From Ptiloglossa arizonensis (taxonomy: Eukaryota; Arthropoda; Insecta; Hymenoptera; Colletidae): a stretch of DNA of 64,000 nucleotides. How positions within the stretch are numbered: position 1 is the first letter of the stretch; every line of letters starts with the position of its first letter. The notes beneath the pieces are model-generated. The model ran no database searches and was not told where the DNA came from. It saw nothing but the letters and a program-made list of their open reading frames with translations. Of the stretch, positions 15,001 through 28,331 are shown piece after piece. Location: contig NW_027478398.1 in the NCBI RefSeq assembly GCF_051014685.1, positions 248,001 to 312,000 on the forward strand, given 5' to 3'. The position numbers and the translations under genes were made by a program.

Positions 15001-17819
15001 TCGAGTATCAGACTTGCGAAAATTTTGACGGTTTCTCAACCATTCCTTAACTTCAAACTCCCATATCTCGCGAACGGATTAACGAACTCGAGAAATTCCT
15101 GTTGCATCGGAAACCAGAAACTCGTCCGATTACAACGGTATGTGTACTTTTCCCCTGGCCCATTCCAGTTATTGGTTTCGAGTATCAGACTTGCGAAAAT
15201 TTTTATGGTTTCTCAACCATTCCTTAACTTCAAACTCCCATATCTCGCGAACGGATTGACGAACTCGAGAAATTCCTGTTGCATCTGAAAGTAGGAACTC
15301 GCCCCATTACAACGGTGTGTGTACTTTTCCCCTAGGCCATTCCAGATATTGATATCGAGTAACGGACTTGCGAAAATTTTGATGGTTTATCAACCATTCC
15401 TTAACTTCAAACTCCCATATCTCGCGAACGGATTAACGAACTCGAGAAATTCCTATTGCATCTGAAAGTAGAAACATGCCCGATTACAAAGGTATGTGTA
15501 TTTTTCACCTAGGCCATTCCAGTTATTCGTTTCTAGCATCAGAATTGCGAAAATTTTGATGGTTTCTCAACCATTCCTTAACTTCAAACTGCCATATCTC
15601 GCGAACGGATTGACGAACTCTAGAAATTCCCGTAGCATCTGAAAGCAGAAACTCGACCGATTACAATGGTATGTGTATTTTTCCCCTAGGCCATAGTAGT
15701 TATTGGTTTCGAGTATCAGACTTGCAGAAATTGTGATGGTTTCTCAACCATTCCTTAACTTCAAACTCCCATATCTCGCGAACGGATTGACGAACTCGAG
15801 AAATTCCTCTTGCATCAGAAAGTAGAAACTCGCCCCATTACAACGGTGTGTGTACTTTTCCCCTAGGCCATTCCAGTTATTCGTTTCTAGCATCAGAATT
15901 GCGAAAACTTTGATGGTTTCTCAACTATTCCTTAACTTCAAACTCCCATATCTCGCGAACGGATTGACGAACTCGAGGAATTCCTGTTGCATCTGAAACA
16001 GAAACTCGTCCGATTACAATGGTATGTGAATTTTTGCCTTGGGCCGTAGTAGTTATTGGTTTCGAGTATCAGACTTGCGAAAATTTTGATGGATTCTCAA
16101 CCATTCCTTAACTTCAAACTCCCATATCTCGCGAACGAATTGACGAACTGGAGAAATTCCTGTTGCATCTGGAATTAGAAACTCGCCCGATTACAAAGGT
16201 ATGTGTACTTTTGCCCTAGGCCATTCCAGTTATTGGTTTCGAGTATCAGACCAACGAAAATTTTGATGGTTTCTCATCCATTCCTTACATTCATGCACCC
16301 ATATCTCGCGAACGGAATGACGAACTCGAGAAACTCCTGTTGCATCTGAAAGTAGAAACTCGCCCGATTACAAAGGAATGTGTATTTTTCCCCTAGGCCA
16401 TAATAGTTATTAGTTTCGAGTATCAGACTTGCGGAAATTGTGATGGTTTCTCAACCATTCCTTAACTTCAAACTCCCATATCTGGCGAACGGATTGACGA
16501 ACTCGAGAAATTCCTCTTGCATCAGAAAGTAGAAACTCGCCCCATTACAACGGTGTGTGTACTTTTCCCCTAGGCCATTCCAGTTATTGGTTTCGAGTAT
16601 CAGACTTGCGAAAATCTTGATGGTTTCTCAAACATTCCTTAACTTCAAACTACCATATCTCGCGAACGGATTGACGAACTCGAGAATTTCCTATTGCACC
16701 TGAAAGCAGAAACACGCCCGATTACAACGATACGTGTATTTTTGACCTAGGCCATTCCAGTTATTGGTTTCGAGTATCAGACCAGCGAAAATTTTGAAGG
16801 TTTCTCAACCATTCCTTAACTTCAAACTCCCACATCTCGCGAACGGATTGACGAACTCGAGAAATTCCTGTTGCATCTGGAAGCAGAAACTCGCCAGAAT
16901 TCAACGGTATGTGCATTTTTGACCTAGGCCATTGTAGTTATTGGTTTCTAGCATCAGAATTGCGAAAATTTTGATGGTTTCTCAACCATTCCTTAACTTC
17001 AAACTCCCATATCTCGCGAACGGAATGTTGAACTCGAGAAATTCCTGTTGCATCTGAAAGTGGAAATTCGCCCGATTACAAAGGTATGTGCATTTTTCCC
17101 CTATGCCTTTGTAGTTATTGGTTTCGAGTACCAGAATTGCGAAAATTTTGATGGTTTCTCAACCATTCCTTAACTTCGAACTCCCATATCTCGCGAACGG
17201 ATTGACGAACTCGAGAAATTCCTGTTGCATCTGAAAGTAGAAACTCGTCCGATTACAACGGTATGTGTATTTTTGCCCTAGGCCATAGTAGTTATTGGTT
17301 TCGAGTATCAGACTTGCGAAAATTTTTATGGTTTCTCAACCATGCCTTAACTCCAAACTCCCATATCTCGCGAACGGATTGTCGAACTCGAGAAATTCCT
17401 GTTGCATCTGAAAGCAGAAACTCGACCGATTACAATGCTATGTGCATTTTTCCCCTAGGCCATTGTAGTTATTGGTTTCGAGTATCAGATTTGCGAAAAT
17501 TTTGACGCTTTCTCAACCATTCCTGAACTTCAAACTCCCATATCTCGCGAACGGATTGACGAACTCGAGAAATTCCTGTTGCTTCTGAAAGCAGAAACTC
17601 GCCCGATTACAAAGCTATGTGTATTTTTCCCCTAGGCCTTTGTAGTTATTCGTTTCGAGTATCAGACTTGCGAAAATTTTGATGGTTTCTCAACCATTCC
17701 TTAACTTCAAACTCCCATATCTCGCGAACGGATTGACGAACTCGAGAAATTCCTGTCGCATCTGAAACAGAAACTCGTCCGATTACAATGGTGTGTGTAC
17801 TTTTCCCCTAGGCCATTCC

Positions 17820-18800
17820 AGTTATTGGTTTCGAGTAACAGACTTGCGAAAATTTTGATGGTTTATCAACCATTCCTTAACTTCAAACTCCCATATCTCG
17901 CGAACGGATTAACGAACTCGAGAAATTCCTATTGCATCTGAAAGTAGAAACTCGCCCCATTACAACGGTGTGTGTACTTTTCCCCAAGGCCATTCCAGTT
18001 ATTCGTTTCTAGCATCAGAATTGCGAAAATTTTGATGGTTTCTCAACCATTCCTTAACTTCAAACTGCCATATCTCGCGAACGGATTGACGAGCTCTAGA
18101 AATTCCCGTTGCATCTGAAAGCAGAAACTCGACCGATTACAATTGTATGTCTATTTTTCCCCTAGGCCATTGTAGTTATTGGTTTCGAGTATCAGACTTG
18201 CGAAAATTTTGACGGTTTCTCAACCATTCCTGAACATCAAACTCCCATATCTCACGAACGGATTGACGAACGCGAGAAATTCCTGTTGCTTCTGAAAGCA
18301 GAAACTCGCCCGATTACAAAGGTATGTGTATTTTTCCCCTAGGCCATTCCAGTTATTCGTTTCTAGCATCAGAATTGCGAAAATTTTGATGGTTTCTCAA
18401 CCATTCCTTAACTTCAAACTCCCATATCTCGCGAACGGATTGACGAACTCTAGAAATTCCTGTTGCATCTGAAAGTAGAAACTCGCCCGATTACAAAGGT
18501 ATGTGTATTTTTCCCCTGGGCTATAGTAGTTATTGGTTTCGAGTATCAGACTTGCGGAAACTGTGATGGTTTCTCAACCATTCCTTAACTTCAAACTCCC
18601 ATATCTCGCGAACGGATTGACGTACTCGAGAAATTCCTCTTGCATCAGAAAGTAGAAACTCGCCCCATTACAACGGTGTGTGTACTTTTCCCCTAGGCCA
18701 TTCCAGTTATTCGTTTCTAGCATCAGAATTGCGAAAATTTTGATGGTTTCTCAACTATTCCTTAACTTCAAACTCCCATATCTCGCGAACGGATTGACGA
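17820..18800 (+). repeat. Satellite A segment duplicated from about 11,450-12,440
   Basis: Private variants recur at an offset of about 6,363 bp (36 monomers). Examples are the CCAAGGCC variant at 11621 and 17984, the TTCGTTTCTAGC variants, and the TTGCATCAGAAAG variant. The copies differ by scattered substitutions, so this duplication looks older than the 4,941-bp pair. Confidence 0.7.
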
Positions 18801-19069
18801 ACGCGAGGAATTCCTGTTGCATCTGAAACAGAAACTCGCCAGATTTCAACGGTATGTGCATTTTTGACCTAGGCCATTGTAGTTATTGGTTTCTAGCATC
18901 AGAATTGCGAAAATTTTGATGGTTTCTCAACCATTCCTTAACTTCAAACTCCCATATCTCGCGAACGGATTGACGAACTCGAGAAACTCCTGTTGCATCT
19001 GAAAGTAGAAACTCGCCCGATTACAGTGGTATGTGTATTTTTCCCCTAGGCCATAGTAGTTATTGGTTT

Positions 19070-19560
19070 CGATTATCAGACGTGCGAAAATTGTGATGGT
19101 CTCTCAACCATTCCTTAACTTCAAACCCCCATATCTCGCTAACGGATGGACATACTCGAGAAATTCCTGATGCATCTGAAAGTAGAAACTCGCCCAATTA
19201 CAAAGGTATGTGTATTTTTCCCCTAGGCCACAGTAGTTATTGGTTTCGAGTATCAGACTTGCGAAAATTGTGATTGTTTCCCAACCATTCCTTAACTTCA
19301 AACACCCATATCTCGCGAACGGATTGACGAACTCGATTATTTCCTGTTGCATCTGAAAGTAGAAACTCGCCCGATTACAGTGGTATGTGTATTTTTCCCC
19401 TAGGCCATAGTAGTTATTGGTTTCGATTATCAGACGTGCGAAAATTGTGATGGTCTCTCAACCATTCCTTAACTTCAAACCCCCATATCTCGCTAACGGA
19501 TGGACATACTCGAGAAATTCCTGATGCATCTGAAAGTAGAAACTCGCCCGATTACAAAGG
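19070..19560 (+). repeat. Dimer duplication at the right edge of satellite A
   Basis: Two monomers carrying the same rare combination (GATTATCAGACGTGCG, GATGGTCTCTCAACC, TCGCTAACGGATGGAC, CCTGATGCATC) occur about 354 bp apart, which is two monomer lengths. They lie directly beside the junction with satellite B at 19657. Confidence 0.75.
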
Positions 19561-19657
19561 TATGTGTATTTTTCCTTAGGCCTTTGTAGTTATTGGTTTC
19601 GAGTATCAGACTTGCGAAAATTTTGATGGTTTCTCATCCATTCCTTAACTTCAAACT

Positions 19658-22600
19658 ACGGACAAACGAAGAAAGAAACGGAGAAACGGAGAAAGAAACG
19701 GAGCAACGAACAAAGAAACGGAGAAACGAACAAAGAAACGGAGAATCGAAGAAAGAAACGGAGAAATGAAGAAATAAACGGAGAAACGAACAAAGAAATG
19801 GAGAAACGAAGAAAGAAACGGAGAAACGAACAAAGAAATGGAGAAACGAAGAAAGAAACGGAGAAACGTAGAAAGAAACGGAGAAACGGGGAAATAAATG
19901 GAGAGACGAAGAAAGAAACGGAGAAACGGAGAAAGAAACGGAGAAACGAAGAAAGAAACGCAGAAACGAAGAAAGAAACGGAGAAATAAATGGAGAAACG
20001 TATAACGAAACGGAGAAACGGAGAAAGAAACGGAGAAACGAACAACGAAACGGAAAAAACGAACAAAGAAACGAAGAAAGAAACGGAGAAACGGAGAAAT
20101 AAATGGAGAAACCAAGAAATAAACGGAGAAATGAAGAAAGAAACGGAGAAACGAAGAAAGAAACGGAGAAACCAAGAAAGAAACGGACGAACGAAGAAAG
20201 AAACGGAGAAACGGAGAAAGAAACGGAGAAACGAACAAAGAAACGGAGAAACGAAGAAAGAAACGGAGAAACGAAGAAAGAAACGGAGAAACGGAGAAAT
20301 AAATTGAGAAACTAAGAAATAAACGGAGAAACGAGGAAAGGAACGGAGAATCGAACAAAGAAAGGGAAACGATGAAAGAAACGGAGAAACGAAGAAAGAA
20401 ACGTAGAAACGAAGAAAGAAACGGAGAAACGAAGAAAGAAACGGAGAATCGGAGAAATAAATCGAGAAACGAAGAAATAAACCGAGAAACCGAGAAACGA
20501 ACAAAGAAACGGAGAAACGAAGAAAGAAACGGAGAAACGAACAAAGAAACGGAGAAACGAACAAAGAAACGGAGAAACGGAGAAATAAATGGAGAAATGA
20601 AGAAATAAACGGAGAAACGAAGAAAGAAACGTGGAAACGAAGAAAGAAACGGAGAAACGAAGAAAGAAACGGAGAATCGGAAAAATAAAAGGAGAAACGA
20701 AGAAATAAACCGAGATACGGAGAAACGAAGAAAGAAACGGAGAAACGAAGAAAGAAACGGAGAAACGGAGATATAAATGGAGAAACGAAGAAATAAACGG
20801 AGAAACGAAGAAAGGAATGGAGAAACGAACAAAGAAACGGAGAAACGATGAAAGAAATGGAGAATCGAAGAAAGAAACGAAGAAACGAAGAAAGAAACGG
20901 AGAAACGAACAAAGAAATAGAGAAACGAACAAAGAAACGGAGAAACGAAGAAAGAAGCGGAGAATCGGAGAAATAAATGGAGAAATGAAGAAATAAACGG
21001 AGAAACGAACAAAGAAATGGAGAAACGAAGAAAGAAACGGAGAAACGAACAAAGAAATGGAGAAACGAAGAAAGAAACGGAGAAACGTAGAAAGAAACGG
21101 AGAAACGGGGAAATAAATGGAGAAACGAAGAAAGAAACGGAGAAACGAAGAAAGAAACGGAGAAACGAACAACGAAACGGAGAAACGAAGAAAGAAACGA
21201 AGAAAGAAACGGAGAGACGGAGAAACGGAGAAATAAATGGAGAAACGAAGAAATAAACGGAGAAATGAAGAAAGAAACTGAGAAACGAAGAAAGAAACGG
21301 AGAAACGAAGAAAGAAACGTAGGAACGAAGAAAGAAACGGAGAAACGAAGAAAGAAACGGAGAATCGGAGAAATAAACGGAGAAACGAAGAAATAAACCG
21401 AGAAACGGAGAAACGAACAAAGAAACGGAGAAACGAAGAAAGAAACGGAGAAACGAACAAAGAAACGGAGAAACGAACAAAGAAACGGAGAAACGGAGAA
21501 ATAAATGGAGAAACGAAGAAATAAACGGAGAGACGAAGAAAGAAATGGAGAAACGAAGAAAGAAACGGAGAAACGAAGAAAGAAACGGAGAAATAAATGG
21601 AGAAACGAACAACGAAACGGAGAAACGGAGAAACGAACAACGAAACGGAGAAACGAACAAAGAAACGAAGAAAGCAACGGAGAAATAAATGGAGAAACGA
21701 AGAAATAAACGGAGAAATGAAGAAAGAAACGGAGAAACGAAGAAAGAAACGGAGAAACCAAGAAAGAAACGGACAAACGAAGAAAGAAACGGAGAAACGG
21801 AGAAAGAAACGTCGAAACGAACAAAGAAACGGAGAAACGAAGAAAGAAACGGAGAAACGAAGAAAGAAACGGAGAAACGGAGAAATAAATTGAGAAACTA
21901 AGAAATAAACGGAGAAACGAAGAAAGGAACGGAGAATCGAACAAAGAAAGGGAAACGATGAAAGAAACGGAGAAACGAAGAAAGAAACGTAGAAAGGAAG
22001 AAAGAAACGGAGAAACGAAGAAAGAAACGGAGAATCGGAGAAATAAATGGAGAAACGAAGAAATAAACCGAGATACGGAGAAACGAACAAAGAAACGGAG
22101 AAACGAAGAAAGAAACGGAGAAACGGAGATATAAATGGAGAAACGAAGAAATAAACGGAGAAACGAAGAAAGGAACGGAGAAACGAACAAAGAAACGGAG
22201 AAACGATGAAAGAAATGGAGAATCGAAGAAAGAAACGAAGAAACGAAGAAAGAAACGGAGAAACGAACAAAGAAATAGAGAAACGAACAAAGAAACGGAG
22301 AAACGAAGAAAGAAGCGGAGAATCGGAGAAATAAATGGAGAAATGAAGAAATAAACGGAGAAACGAACAAAGAAATGGAGAAACGAAGAAAGAAATGGAG
22401 AAACGAACAAAGAAATGGAGAAACGAAGAAAGAAACGGAGAAACGTAGAAAGAAACGGAGAAACGGGGAAATAAATGGAGAAACGAAGAAAGAAACGGAG
22501 AAACGAAGAAAGAAACGGAGAAACCAAGAAAGAAACGGAGAAACGAAGAAGGAAACGGAGAAACGGAGAAAGAAACGGAGAAACGAACAAAGAAACGGAG

Positions 22601-24314
22601 AAACGAACAAAGAAACGGAGAAACGAAGAAAGAAACGGAGAAACGAACAACGAAACGGAGAAACGAACAAAGAAACGAAGAAAGAAACGGAAAAACGGAG
22701 AAATAAATGGAGAAACGAAGAAATAGACGGGGAAATGAAGAAAGAAACGGAGAAACGAACAAAGAAACGGAGAAACGAAGGAAGAATCAGAGAAACCAAG
22801 AAAGAAACGGACAAACGAAGAAAGAATCGGAGAAACGGAGAAAGAAACGGAGTAACGAACAAAGAAACGGAGAAACGAAGAAAGAAACGGAGAAACGGAG
22901 AAATAAATTGAGAAACTAAGAAATAAACGGAGAAACGAAGAAAGGAACGGAGAATCGAACAAAGAAACGGGGAACGATGAAAGAACCGGAGAAACGAAGA
23001 AAGAAACGGAGAATCGGAGAAATAAATGGAGAAACGAAGAAATAAACCGAGAAACGGAGAAACGAACAAAGAAACGGAGAAACGAAGAAAGAAACGGAGA
23101 AACGAAGAAAGAAACGGAGAATCGGAGAAATAAATGGAGAAACGAAGAAATAAACCGAGAAACGGAGAAACGAACAAAGAAACGGAGAAACGAAGAAAGA
23201 AACGGAGAAACGAACAAAGAAACGGAGAAACGAACACAGAAACGGAGAAACGGAGAAATAAATGGAGAAACGAAGAAATAAACGGAGAGACGAAGAAAGA
23301 AATGGAGAAACGAAGAAAGAAACGGAGATACGAAGAAAGAAACGGAGAAATAAATGGAGAAACGAACAACGAAACGGAGAAACGGAGAAAGAAACGGAGA
23401 AACGAACAACGAAACGGAGAAACGAACAAAGAAACGAAGAAAGAAACGGAGAAACGGAGAAACGGAGAAACGGAGAAATAAATGGAGAAACGAAGAAATA
23501 AACGGAGAAATGAAGAAAGAAACGGAGAAACGAAGAAAGAAACGGAGAAACAAAGAAAGAAACGGACAAACGAAGAAAGAAACGGAGAAACGGAGAAAGA
23601 AACGGAGAAACGAAGAAAGAAACGGAGAAACGAAGAAAGAACCGGAGAAACGAATAAAGAAACGGAGAAACGAAGAAAGAAACGTAGAAACGAAGAAAGA
23701 AACGGAGAAACGAAGAAAGAAACGGAGAATCGGAGAAATAAATGGAGAAACGAAGAAATAAACCGAGAAACGGAGAAACGAACAAAGAAACGGAGAAACG
23801 AAGAAAGAAACGGAGAAACGAACAAAGAAACGGAGAAACGAACAAAGAAACGGAGAAACGGAGAAATAAATGGAGAAACGAAGAAATAAACGGAGAGACG
23901 AAGAAAGAAATGGAGAAACGAAGAAAGAAACGGAGAATCGAAGAAAGAAACGTAGGAACGAAGAAAGAAATGGAGAAACGATGAAGGAAACGGAGAAACA
24001 AAGGAAGAAACGAAGAAACGAAGAAAGAAACGGAGAAACGAAGAAAGTAACGGAGAATCGGAGAAATAAATGGAGAAACGAACAAAAAACGGTGAAACGG
24101 AGAAACGGAGAAGCTGTTTAACGGAGAATCAGAGAAACGGAGAAACGGAGAAACCGTGAAACGGAGAAACCGAGAAACGGAGAAACGGAGAAACGGAGAA
24201 ACCGAGAAACCGAGAAACGGAGAAACGGAGAAACGAAGAAACGGTGACACCGTGATACGGAGAAACGGGGAAACCGAGAAACGGAGAAACGGAGAAACCG
24301 AGAAACGGAGAAAC
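19658..24314 (+). repeat. Satellite B, purine-rich arm (20-bp unit GAGAAACGAAGAAAGAAACG)
   Basis: Tandem array of a 20-bp unit whose displayed strand is A and G plus the C of CpG. The common variants are GAAC for GAAG, and AATAAATGG for AAGAAACGG. Each unit carries two CpGs, spaced 12 and 8 bp. Longer blocks recur inside the arm; for example, the word order near 20103 reappears near 21689 and 22707. Translations in any frame give low-complexity peptides rich in K, R, E and N on this strand, or F, S, L and R on the other. These are not genes, because the consensus contains no stop in six frames and 60 bp is exactly 20 codons. Confidence 0.97.
24085..24314 (+). repeat. Pure 8-bp (GAGAAACG)n zone next to the inversion point
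   Basis: For about 230 bp the 20-bp unit gives way to an 8-bp unit, GAGAAACG, with variants such as GAGAAACC and GTGAAACG. This contains the 8-mer half of the normal 20-bp unit (8-mer GAGAAACG plus 12-mer AAGAAAGAAACG). The zone holds one stretch that does not fit the pattern, AGCTGTTTAACGG at about 24112-24124. It ends exactly at the orientation switch. Confidence 0.85.
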
Positions 24315-24328
24315 GTTTCTCCGTTTCT
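24301..24328. repeat. Perfect 28-bp palindrome at the satellite B inversion point
   Basis: The left half, AGAAACGGAGAAAC (24301-24314), is the exact reverse complement of the right half, GTTTCTCCGTTTCT (24315-24328), with no spacer. Beyond 14 bp per side the two arms remain the same satellite family but differ in detail. Such a spacer-less centre can form a hairpin and is the expected footprint of a fold-back or inverted-duplication event, or of an assembly fold-over. Confidence 0.92.
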
Positions 24329-27300
24329 TTGTTCGTTTCTCCGTTTCTTTGTTCGTTTCTCGGTTTCTTTCGTCGTTTCTCCGTTTCTTTCTTCGTTTCT
24401 CCCTTTCTTTGTTCGTTTCTCCGTTTCTTTCCTCGTATCTCCGTTTCTTTCTTCGTTTCTCCGTTTCTTTCTTCGTTTCTCCGTTTCTTTCTTCGTTTCA
24501 CCGTTTCTTTCTTCGTCTCTCCGTTTCTTTGTTCGTTTCTCCGTTTCTTTCTGCGTTTCATCGCTCCGTTCTCCGTTACTCCGTTTCTTTTTCGGTTCTC
24601 CGTTTCTTTGTTCGTTTCTCCGTTTCTTTGTTCGTTTCTCGGTTTCTTTCGTCGTTTCTCCGTTTCTTTCTTCGTTTCTCCCTTTCTTTGTTCGTTTCTC
24701 CGTTTCTTTCTTCGTTTCTCCGTTTCTTTGTTCGTTTCTCCGTTCTTTCTTCGTTTCTCCGTTTCTTTCTTCGTTCCTCCGTTTCTTTCTTCGTTTCTGC
24801 GTTTCTTTCTTCGTTTCTCCGTTTCTTTCTTCGTTTCTCCGTTTCTTTGTTCGTTTCTCCGTTTCTTTGTTCGTTTCTCCGTTTCTTTGTTCGTTTCTCC
24901 GTTTCTTTCTGCGTTTCATCGCTTCTTTCTTCGTTACTCCGTTTCTTTCTACGTTTCTCCGTTTCTTTCCTCGTTTCTCCGTTTCTTTCTTCGTTTCTCC
25001 GTTTCTTTCTTCGTTTCTCCATTTCCTTGTTCGTTTCTCCGTTTATTTCTTCGTTTCTCCATTTATTTCTCCGTTTCTTTCTTCGTTTCTCCGTTTCTTT
25101 CTTCGTTTCTCCGTTTCTTTCTTCGTTTCTCCGTTTCATTCTTCGTTTCTCCGTTTCTTTCTTCGTTTCTGCGTTTCTTTGTTCGTTTCTCCGTTTCTTT
25201 CTTCGTTTCTCCGTTCCTTTGTTCGTTTCTCCGTTTCTTTCTTCGTTTCTTCGTTTCTTTCTTCATTTCTCCGTTTCTTTCTTCGTTTCTCCGTTTCTTT
25301 CTTCGTTTCTCCGTTTATTTCTTCGTTTCTCCCTTTCTTTGTTCGTTTCTCCGTTTCTTTCCTCGTATCTCCGTTTCTTTCTTCGTTTCTCCGTTTCTTT
25401 CTTCGTTTCAACGTTTCTTTCTTCGTCTCTCCGTTTCTTTGTTCGTTTCTCCGTTTCTTTCTGCGTTTCATCGCTCCGTTCTCCGTTACTCCGTTTCTTT
25501 CTTCGTTTCTCCGTTTCTTCCTTCGTTTCATCGTTTCTCCGTTTCTCGGTTTATTCCTTTTTTCTCCATTTATTTCTCCGATTCTCCGTTTCTTTCTTCG
25601 TTTCTTCGTTTCTATCATCGTTACTCCGTTTCTTTCTTCGTTTCTTCGTTTCTTTCTTCGTTACTCCGTTTCTTTCTCCGATTCTCGGTTTATTTCTTCG
25701 TTTCTCCATTTATTTCTCCGATTCTGTGTTTCTTTCTTCGTTTCTCCGTTTCTTTCTTCGTTTCTCCGTTTCTTTCTTCGTTTCTCCGTTTCTTCCTTCG
25801 TTTCTCCGTTTCTTTGTTCGTTTCTCCGTTTCTTTGTTCGTTTCTCCGTTTCTTTGTTCGTTTCTCCGTTTCTTTCTGCGTTTCATCGCTTCTTTCTTCG
25901 TTACTCCGTTTCTTTCTACGTTTCTCCGTTTCTTTCCTCGTTTCTCCGTTTCTTTCTTCGTTTCTCCGTTTCTTTCTTCGTTTCTCCATTTCCTTGTACG
26001 TTTCTCCGTTTATTTCTTCGTTTCTCCATTTATTTCTCCGTTTCTTTCTTCGTTTCTCCGTTTCTTTCTTCGTTTCTCCGTTTCTTTCGTCGTTTCTCCG
26101 TTTCTTTCTTCGTTTCTCCCTTTCTTTGTTCGTTTCTCCGTTTCTTTCTTCGTTTCTCCGTTTCTTTGTTCGTTTCTCCGTTTCTTTCTTCCTTTCTCCG
26201 TTTCTTTCTTCCTTTCTCCGTTTCTTTCTTCGTTTCTCCGTTTCTTTGTTCGTTTCTCCGTTTCATTGATCGTTTCACCGTTTCTTTCTCCGTCTCTCGG
26301 GTTATTTCTTCGTTTCTCCATTTATTTCTCCGATTCACCGTTTCTTTCATCGTTTCTTCGTTTCTTTCTTCGTTACTCCGTTTCTTCCTTCGTTTCTCCG
26401 TTTCTCTCTTCGTTTCTCCGTTTCTTTCTTCGTTTCTCCGTTTATTTCTTCGTTTCTCCATTTATTTCTTCGTTTATCCATTTATTTCTCCGTTTCTCCG
26501 TTTCTTTCTTCGTTACTCCGGTTCTTTCTTCGTTTCTCCGTTTCTTTGTTCGTTTCTCCGTTTCTTTCTGCGTTTCATCGCTCCGTTCTCCGTTACTCCG
26601 TTTCTTTCTTCGTTTCTCCGTTTCTTCCTTCGTTTCATCGTTTCTCCGTTTCTCGGTTTATTCCTTTTTTCTCCATTTATTTCTCCGATTCTCCGTTTCT
26701 TTCTTCGTTTCTTCGTTTCTATCATCGTTACTCCGTTTCTTTCTTCGTTTCTTCGTTTCTTTCTTCGTTACTCCGTTTCTTTCTCCGATTCTCGGTTTAT
26801 TTCTTCGTTTCTCCATTTATTTCTCCGATTCTGTGTTTCTTTCTTCGTTTCTCCGTTTCTTTCTTCGTTTCTCCGTTTCTTTCTTCGTTTCTCCGTTTCT
26901 TCCTTCGTTTCTCCGTTTCTTTGTTCGTTTCTCCGTTTCTTTCTTCGTTTCTCCGTTTCTTCCTTCGTTTCTCCGCTTCTTTGTTCGTTTCTCCGTTTCT
27001 TTGTTCGTTTCTCCGTTTCTTCCTCCGTTTCTCCGTTTCTTTGTTCGTTTCTCCGTTTCTTTGTTCGTTTCTTCGTTTCTTTCTTCGTTTCTTCATTTCT
27101 TTCTTCGTTTATCCGTTTCTCCGTTTGCTTGTTCGTTTCTCCATTTATTTCTTCGTTTATCCATTTATTTCACCGTTTCTCCGTTTCTTTCTTCGTTTCT
27201 CCGTTTATTTCTTCATTTCTCCATTTATTTCTCCGTTTCTCCGTTTCTTTCTTCGTTTCTCCGTTTCTATGTTCGTTTCTCCGTTCCTTTGTTCGCTTCT

Positions 27301-28331
27301 CCGTTTCTTTGTTCGTTTCTCCGTTTCTTTCTGCGTTTCATCGCTTCTTTCTTCGTTACTCCGTTTCTTTCTTCGTTTCTCCGTTTCTTTCCTCGTTTCT
27401 CCGTTTCTTTCTTCGTTTCTTCGTTTCTTTGTTCGTTTCTCCGTTCTTTCTTCGTTTCTCCGTTTCTTTCTTCGTTTCTCCGTTTCTATGTTCGTTTCTC
27501 CGTTTCTTTGTTCGTTTCTCCGTTTCTTTGTTCGTTTCTCCGTTTCTTTGCTCGTTTCTCCGTCTCTTTCTTCGTTTCTCCGTTTCTTTGTTCGTTTCTC
27601 CGTTTCTTTGTTCGTTTCTCCGTTTCTTTGTTCGTTTCTCCGTTTCTTTGTTCGTTTCTCCGTGTCTTTGTTCGTTTCTCCGTTTCTTTCTTCGTTTCTC
27701 CGTTTCTTTCTTCGTTTCTCCATTTCCTTGTTCGTTTCTCCGTTTATTTCTTCGTTTCTCCATTTATTTCCCCGTTTCTCCGTTTCTTTCTTCGTTTCTC
27801 CGTTTCTTTCTTCGTTTCTCCGTTTCTTCCTTCGTTTCTCCGTTTCTTTGTTCGTTTCTCCGTTTCTTTGTTCGTTTCTTCGTTTCTTTCTTCGTTTCTT
27901 CATTTCTTTCTTCGTTTCTCCGTTTCTCCGTTTGCTTGTTCGTTTCTCCGTTTCTTCCTTCGTTTCTCCGTTTCTTTGTTCGTTTCTCCGTTTCTTTCTT
28001 CGTTTCTCCGTGTCTTTGTTCGTTTCTCCGTTTCTTTCTTCGTTTCTCCGTTTCTTTCTTCGTTTCTCCATTTCCTTGTTCGTTTCTCCGTTTATTTCTT
28101 CGTTTCTCCATTTATTTCTCCGTTTCTTTCTTCGTTTCTCCATTTCTTTCTTCGTTTCTCCGTTTCTTTCTTCGTTTCTCCGTTTCATTCTTCGTTTCTC
28201 CGTTTCTTTCTTCGTTTCTGCGTTTCTTTGTTCGTTTCTCCGTTTCTTTCTTCGTTTCTCCGTTTCTTTGTTCGTTTCTCCGTTTCTTTCTTCGTTTCTT
28301 CGTTTCTTTCTTCGTTTCTTCGTTTCTTTCT

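Larger units (their letters stand above)
1..19657 (+). repeat. Satellite A array, left block (~177-bp monomer, ~111 copies)
   Basis: Head-to-tail tandem array. Successive copies of the word GATGGTTTCTC start at 1081, 1257 and 1434, giving 176-177 bp spacing. Each monomer contains the conserved words CCTTAACTTCAAACTCCC, ATATCTCGCGAACGGATT and GAACTCGAGAAATTCC, and a variable tail with CCCTAGGCC and TTATTGGTTTCGAG. Three 6-bp palindromes (TCGCGA, CTCGAG, CCTAGG) recur in nearly every monomer. Monomers differ mainly by substitutions at fixed positions, for example the GTGTGTACTTTTCC type versus the GTATGTGAATTTTTG type, so subfamilies alternate and build higher-order blocks. The array stops inside a monomer at 19657, where satellite B begins. 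I do not recognise the family by name. Open frames of 60-120 codons here are shadows of the repeat. A centromeric or pericentromeric location is possible but unproven. Confidence 0.97.

Noticed and set aside
1..19657. Small open frames of 60-118 codons in satellite A, some repeated at 4,941 bp
   Set aside because: They follow the monomer period and end at monomer-specific stops. Their recurrence reflects the higher-order repeat and not conserved proteins.
1..19657. CENP-B box in satellite A
   Set aside because: I looked for TTCG-N4-A-N2-CGGG and found no match in the typical monomer; TTTCGAGTATC lacks the second half.
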